Part shown: in pieces, positions 58,216 to 64,000 of the stretch
How the letters are laid out: the number at the start of each line of letters is the position of its first letter
Numbering within the stretch: the first letter of the stretch is position 1
Origin: Trichostrongylus colubriformis
Taxonomy: Eukaryota > Nematoda > Chromadorea > Rhabditida > Trichostrongylidae
Direction of reading: 5' to 3'
Assembly: GCA_963978905.1 (NCBI GenBank)
Contig: OZ022257.1
Span: 55,694,873 to 55,758,872, forward strand
Length of the DNA stretch: 64,000 bases
Translations under genes and position numbers: made by a program
Notes under the pieces: generated by a model
Databases searched by the model: none
Seen by the model: only the letters and a program-made list of their open reading frames with translations
Told to the model about the DNA's origin: nothing

Positions 58216-61200
58216 ATGATGATTGTATGGTTTTGCCTGCTTTCTCTTCCACTAGCATGCTTCTCCTTAAAAATAACACCAGAGGAAAACGCACAACTCA
58301 AGAAAATTTGTGGTGCGAACTATCTGGGTGAGTGTTTTTCTGTAAGGGTTTGAAGAATTGCGTCGGCACTGCTCCAACCGCCACTCCACCTACGCGTTCA
58401 AAGTGCCCAATATGTGGGTTCGCGCTCGCTGATGGGTGGAGTAACTGTTGACTTCCCATTGGTTGTCTGGCGCTGGAGGCGGATCGACCACGCCCCACTG
58501 CAGGCAATATGGCGTGGTGAGACCGCCTACAACCGTCGACAACCAATGGAGAGTCAACTGTTACTCCACCCATCAGCGAGCGCGGAATGTCCCTTTGAAA
58601 TTAAGGGCGGTAAACGGATTCCAGGTGATGTTAAACGTTCAAAGCGCTCCATGGATGGCAATGTCTTCCCACGTTATCACCCACACTCAACGAAGGATCA
58701 TTCCGTGAGAGGTAGTATCTCGAACACTTTAATTACGTATTTCACGAAATTTCACACGTAGTAGAGAAGCTTAGCGCCGGCTTCACAGCCACCTGCAAAA
58801 CCTGATGCAATTATCCGGTTTTGCTTCTATAAATAGATTTCTTATAGAATAGGCAATCCATAGTCGTACTGCATCAACCTAGTCTCAATAAACTAACTCA
58901 AGAAGTTTCTGTGATTGTTGTAACAGATTCTGAAAATTTCCTTTCAGGGAAACTGAGGCTACAGGGTGGAAGATCACTTTCGCAGAACGAGTATCCCTGG
59001 ATTGCTGACCTGCATTTTAATCGTAGGACTTCTACTGAATTTATGTATAGCCACATAATCCATGAATTATGTTCTCAATGTTCTCAGATAATATAAACTC
59101 TCCTCGGGTTGGATAGCATGGTGCAAACTGTTTCGCGCTCTGCTGATCTCGCTTAGAGTTAACCACTCGCTAGGGGTGCGAGCGACACATTCTCACGCGG
59201 CAAGACATCCCATGCGATGGAGATCCATGAGTTTCATTTCGCTACATTTTGTACCATTATAGCTTAGCTTGTCTCTCGATTGTGCGGCGGTACGGAGCGG
59301 ATGTGGTGTAGGGACAGGTGGCCCACACTCTACTCCCATGGTACGGGGAACAAATCCCGCATCAATGCCCAAGATAACCATTCCTTCCATCCCTCCGAGT
59401 TCGGTTCCTAATTTTCACCATTTTCGGGGCTTCCTACAAATTTTTCTTTGCCGGCGTATTCCTTTTGACACCTCTAACTTCATAATTCAGCGCTTTAACC
59501 CACTAAGGTGATCGCGGAATATGCCTTCAAGTTCAACATGCAGGAACCGTTCAGGAAACATATAATTGTCACTGTCTAGTGATGCACCGTTTTTATACGT
59601 CATTTGCGCGTCAAATTCTGCATTTCAGGCCATCTGTGCTTTGGATCAGTCATTTCCGATCGGCACATTCTAACTGCTGCACACTGCGTGATTAGCATCG
59701 CCGACCCAGACGTTCATCCACCTGACGAATGTCGAAAAAAAGGACATATGTATGTTGCAGTAGAATGTGCCACTCACTCTAAAACATCCCTTACCGAAAA
59801 CAAATTGCTCGCTTGTAGACAATTGTCGCTGTCATGGTCGTCATTGTTGGGTCGATGGCGTTTTAAACACGCCCCCTTTCACAATGCTAAACGTATGTAA
59901 TGTTCGGAAGCTGCTCAACGCCAATGACGATCGCGGCAACGACCATTTCGTAGGCCGCATATACAGGGGGTGCCAAAAAAAGTAATTTTGCCCACGGCTC
60001 ACATCTCCCAATTATACAAAACATAGGGAAACGAAAGAAATGAAAGTATTGGGGCAAAATATTCCCGAAATGTTCCTCTAAAAGCAGGAACAAGCTGAGA
60101 CTTACTACTTTCATTTTCATAAAAATATAGAACCTTCAAGCGGCGCAGTCGGGCTTCGGAGCACCCACGGTATCAGGGTCCCCTTAAAACAGTGGAGCCG
60201 GGTTCCATGGTAGGTCTTTTGTGGAAAGCTTCGTAAGGATTGGCCCTTCGGTTCATGGGAGTCACAGAGCCCCTGCTGCCTGGACAAGGCTGCTATGATC
60301 CGAAGTATCATTTTCATGCCCAAATCCGCCTCCGGAGGGGTTTCAGTGCTGAGTGCACGTTTTGGCTCTTGGAAACGGAGGGCGCTGGGAACCCGGAAAA
60401 AACGGGATCATAAAGAGCACCACCCAGTATGAATCCCCTTAGGTACGCAGAGTGAGCGGACCTCAGCAAGGTTGTGAACGAGGGCGACGAAATTTCGGAT
60501 TTTGCCCAGTTGAGGTGACACATCTTGTTCACTATTTCCTCGCTCCTGTTCCTGCTCGTGCAAAAGGCTGCCACGGAGTATAGTGATAGAGAGTCGTGCA
60601 GAAGGCTGCCACGGAGTATAGTGATAGAGAGTCGTGCAGAAGGCTGCCACGGAGTGTAGTGATAGAGTGAGGTCTGCTCTTGAATCTGGGGATGTGAACA
60701 CTTCAACAGAATCTGCTGTAGTTCGACTAAAGTGGGGTGAAAGTGGACGAGACAAAATTACTTTTTTTGGCACCCTCTGTATACTCAGTACAGGAACGAC
60801 GTGGCTGCAATTACAGTCACGTAGCAGAGTGGCATGGGGGAGGTGCAGAGGTGACGGAGGCAACGAGGCAGTTTGACATGGGTGCATACACAGAGACACG
60901 CAGACACAGAAACATGCAGCCACGCCATGCCTCAAGAACCGCAGAGTATGAACGCTGCCCAATGATCTGAGAACGATTTAGCAATAAGCGCAATAAGCTG
61001 GAAGGGAACTGGACCATTCTCGTCGGCAGTGGCTGTACTGATCCCGAAGTATGCAATTCGGAGTGGCTGAAACCCGATAAGGTGTGTTGAGCATTTCGCG
61101 GATTGCTTTTTACAAGTTTAGCTGTTACGAATCAATTCAGAAAAATATTTAGATATACTTTCACGAAGATTTCAACGAATGCACCGTAGAGCACGACCTC

Positions 61201-62304
61201 GCCATATTCGAACTCAAGGATAACATACCGCACTCAATGGCGAGTCCCATTTGTATGCCGGGTAGAAACCACTCAATTTTCCATACACTCAAAGTTGGAG
61301 GATTTGGTAGTGCAGAAGGTGAGCCTCAAAACTGTCATCTCTTAAGTTTATGGGAGGAATGGGTGAACGAAGAAAAGATTAGTTAGAAAAAACAATTCTA
61401 GCTGGCGCTCCACGCAAGAGATACGGAACGATCGACGTTGACTTCATTGGAACAGAGGGCAACTTCGTTGTGGTGGAAGCATCCCCCGAGCAGGGCATTT
61501 GTCAGGTGGGTGATCGTAATCGCTGTTTTTATGCAAGCTGAGTGTCACTTATACGAACAAACTTTTCAGGGCGATAGTGGAGGTCCTTTGTTCCAAACTG
61601 ATGGTGAGAAAAAGAATGTACAAATTGGAGTTGATTCCTATGGAGGCTCGTGCAGGACTTGTGAGTTCAAGTGCTTATTTGATTCATTTATATCCTTCTT
61701 TGATTTTTCAGGTGGTCCTGAATTTCCAAGCATCCACGAAACGTAACTAGCAACCCTTTTCCAATCGAAAAATTGGTGGTCCCCGGTTCTCCTTGCTACA
61801 TCCCTTTTCTAAGGGCTCGTGAGTGTCACACGTCCATGTGCGCCAAAAATCATCCCCATCAATATCAATCAAATATCAGTCACCTTGAACATACTCGAAG
61901 CAAATGGAAAGCGGTGCAAAGTGCAGTAGTATGATGTGGTTGGGTACTGAATAAATTCATAAAAGAAAACAACTCCGATCGGCCCACTGACGCCTACGAA
62001 GTTACGTGCGCAGTAGTGTGTGCTAGCTCAACTGGTCATATATAATGCTTTCATGACAATCGGCATCGATTTACATTTTCAGCGTTGAAACCGAACGAGC
62101 TTCGCATTGATTTTACCACGGACGTGCGTAAGTATTTGGACTGGATATGTGAGAAGACAGGTAAAAAGAGTAAATGTTCATAATTTTTTTGTTGCTATAA
62201 ACATGCCTTTTACCAATGTAATTATTTTTGCAGGTGTTTGTCCAATAGACGAGGACAACAAGGAATCAACACCTTCAAACTTATGGGAGCACCTTCGTAA
62301 CTAA
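58216..62304 (+). CDS. Chymotrypsin-like serine protease, gene C, nine exons
   Basis: This is a secreted S1A protease of 305 aa. Exons are 58216-58327, 58948-59022, 59629-59749, 60982-61081, 61153-61318, 61402-61505, 61570-61660, 62083-62160 and 62234-62304. All joins are GT...AG with phases 1,1,2,0,1,0,1,1, identical to gene B. Motifs in order are the signal peptide, KITPEENAQLKKICG, the activation site KLR followed by LQGG, EYPWIADL, LTAAHC, EHDLAIFE, PICMP, GICQ/GDSGGPLFQ, VRKYLDWICEKTG and VCPIDE. The start could be either of two adjacent ATGs; the second (58219) aligns with gene B. Gly at S1 position 189 predicts a neutral-residue preference. Intron 1 holds a foldback and intron 3 an 820-bp mariner-like element. 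It is the most compact and apparently most intact member. Confidence 0.9.
58421..58584. repeat. 164-bp foldback in intron 1 of gene C
   Basis: CGCGCTCGCTGATGGGTGGA pairs exactly with its complement at 58565-58584, continuing through GTAACTGTTGACT and TTGGTTGTC. The loop is GC-rich and also partly complementary. Confidence 0.85.
59287..59425 (+). repeat. Truncated tRNA-derived SINE in intron 2 of gene C
   Basis: The head GGAGCGGATGTGGTGTAGGG and the B-box-like ACAAATCCCGCATCAATGCCC match the 35890 copy. The body is lost after about 140 bp. Confidence 0.75.
59962..60781. mobile_element. 820-bp mariner-like element, TA-flanked, in intron 3 of gene C
   Basis: The ends TACAGGGGGTGCCAAAAAAA and the complement of TACAGAGGGTGCCAAAAAAA lie between TA dinucleotides at 59960-59961 and 60782-60783. 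Such ends are typical of Tc1/mariner elements. No transposase frame is preserved. Three direct 38-bp repeats lie at 60558-60671. Confidence 0.85.
60558..60671 (+). repeat. Three 38-bp direct repeats within the mariner-like element
   Basis: The unit begins GTGCAGAAGGCTGCCACGGA and starts at 60558, 60596 and 60634, with very few differences. The three in-phase-looking open frames on the minus strand follow from this repetition. Confidence 0.9.
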
Positions 62305-62346
62305 TTGTTGATCACAGATCGAGAAAATTTGGAAGTCGATGATTTC

Positions 62347-62352
62347 AATAAA
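62347..62352 (+). terminator. Polyadenylation signal of gene C
   Basis: AATAAA lies 43 bp after the gene C stop, in the string GATTTCAATAAATGCA shared with gene B. Confidence 0.7.
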
Positions 62353-64000
62353 TGCACGCTCAGCTTTGCTGCGAGTCTATCTTTACAGGATTGCCGAATA
62401 GTAACAGAACTGTGAACCACTTCGTCCAAGGTGTATTCTTGGGCTCCGTTCTCAAAGTACAGTAAATCGAAGAATGATTTACTATTATCAATACGATAAT
62501 GCATTTCATCATAGAGTGGGTGAGCAATGCAGTCAGGATGATCGGTAGATAAGCTGCAGATCTGCAAGAATACGTCATACTTAAAGACTCAAAAGCAGAA
62601 AAAGCGAAAGGCGGAATTCGGCGAATGAATTTTCATCGGGAAGCCGTTGAGAGGAACTTCAGGTAAGAAAAGATTCTGCTCACTGCGCTATTAATTTGTT
62701 GCAAGTCAGTCGCAGAAGCTACTGCATTTTGTCACTATGTTGTCGTCATGTGGTGCTTAGCCATGGTGATCAATCTCCTTTATAACCACGCTTTTTGAGC
62801 AAATCGAAAGAGAATTTATTTCTTCTATTTCATTTTGTCACGATGCTGTCGCGGAAGACACAATGCGATCAATACTGGTGAACGTTCTTCTCCATAAATC
62901 TGGATGAATGGAATCCGTGCTTCTGCTATCACTGATCTTGAAGATCGGTTGGACTGGCTGATTTCAAAAGATGCACATTCATATCTCTCATGACTAGCAC
63001 GGTCTACCCTCCGGGAGGGCCACAGCATTCATTTCAGTTTCGTTTTGCAAATAACACCGAAGACTATTTTCAAAATGTTCCCTTCTTGACTCATCGGCAT
63101 TCTTAGATGTAAATTGTTAAAACGGTATGTGCCTTTCGAATTGATGTTCCACTAATCAACCTCAAAAGGCACATACAGGTTAAGCAACTGTCGACTATTT
63201 CGCATAGCGTAGATATCTAATGACTCAAATATGTATCGACCGCTAGTCTATGCAAAATTCCGAATAGTGGTGCATGTTTGTATGTAGAAACGATAAGCAT
63301 CGATAACAGGCATATGGATCTTCCACCAATATGTAGGAATGTTCAATGTTAAACTCAGCATGTTGAACACCTGTGGGTCACTGCACGCCCAGATATACTC
63401 AAAGTCAAACTGGCATTTTTACCCGAGCCACATCCATCGAAAGGAACTGGCTCTCTTACATTCCCATACAATAGGCAAATATAGCACTGAACACCGAGCT
63501 CGGTGGATGCCCCCCCCCTCTGCTGTCGCTCATTGCAACCTGAAAGGACACATCACGATATCCATGGCATGTTACTTCAGATGACAAGACAACCATGTGA
63601 AAGTATGTTAGGCCGCCTTCATGCTTTGCGGGTGCGTGCACTTGCTGGGCCAGGATTTCGCATTGCTGCGTGGGTGTGCGACGTGACACGTGCGAGCTAA
63701 AGACGCATTATCCTGCTTGGACCCAAGTTGGTGACCTTGCTTTGTTCATGGGTCACGGTAATCACGAGGTCTTTATGAATAAGGAGCTCACAGCACGCAC
63801 CCCATGTGCCGTGGTGCGAAATCCTTACCCAAAGGTGTGCACCCATAGTCTGTTAAGTTGACGACAGGGCGGAGCTGCATAATATCTGCCTTGCTGCCTG
63901 TAAAAGAGGCCACGCCCAGTCACCGGTAGGGAAGCCAACACCACAACTGAGTATGAACGCGGCCTGAATGTTCAGCGCCCAACACGCTTGTCAAGCAGTA
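62353..64000. other. Downstream flank of gene C, no gene recognised
   Basis: No further protease exon was found. A hairpin GTATGTGCCTTT...AAAGGCACATAC lies at 63125-63176. The end contains a GAGTATGAACGCGGCC segment (63950-63966), which resembles ends of the GGCAGCGTTCATA repeat family. Open frames here have no motifs. Confidence 0.4.

Noticed and set aside
60314..60962. Minus-strand frames of 130 and 184 codons with repeated LHSVAAFC-type segments
   Set aside because: The repetition reflects the 38-bp DNA triplication in a mariner-like element. It has no start context or homologue.
61709..61755. Extra protease exon between the Ser exon and the C-terminal exon of gene C (ORF reads GPEFPSIHET)
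   Set aside because: Including it breaks phase and adds a stop. Direct joining of 61660 to 62083 keeps frame in genes A, B and C.

Overview
The window reads as nuclear DNA of a nematode, most likely a clade V (strongylid or hookworm-like) species. The evidence is the short introns with TTTCAG-type acceptors, start codons placed on or just after spliced-leader-type acceptors, chymotrypsin-like proteases that resemble the nematode trypsin-like DUF316 group, decayed RTE-type LINE sequence, tRNA-derived SINEs, mariner relics and many palindromic miniature elements. It contains no bacterial operon, plasmid or CRISPR. Almost all protein-coding content is split by introns, so long uninterrupted frames are mostly chance.

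The backbone is a head-to-tail cluster of serine protease genes on the + strand. Gene A lies at 4681-34990 and is broken up by insertions. Gene B (39167-51661, 296 aa) and gene C (58216-62304, 305 aa) each splice in silico into nine exons with the same intron phases and a complete His/Asp/Ser triad. A fourth, dead copy (A', 55354-56351) holds only the last three exons and sits between B and C. Its flanks match the 3' end of A and the spacer before B, so the block 'A 3' end + spacer + next gene' was probably duplicated to give 'A' + spacer + C'.

Between A's His exon (9268-9328) and its next recognisable exon (28401) lie about 19 kb of foreign sequence. In order these are a near-identical 2.88-kb tandem duplication, a degenerate repeat array, a compact three-exon leucine-rich-repeat-like gene (18226-18867), a multi-exon EnSpm/CACTA-like transposase gene (19089-23252), a second gene-like ORF region (23929-25575), a 180-bp minisatellite and a GC-rich block. 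The three central genes have introns of only about 35-75 bp, quite unlike the protease genes around them.

The other introns and spacers are filled with repeats. These include TTAA-bounded MITEs, tRNA-like foldbacks, SINEs with clear target duplications, a palindrome made of two 3' halves of a mariner element, an 820-bp mariner-like element, RTE LINE remains, and 145-bp repeat arrays that end in a CAGA-rich tail. The exon models were made by eye from splice consensus, phase and paralogue comparison and have not been tested against transcripts.
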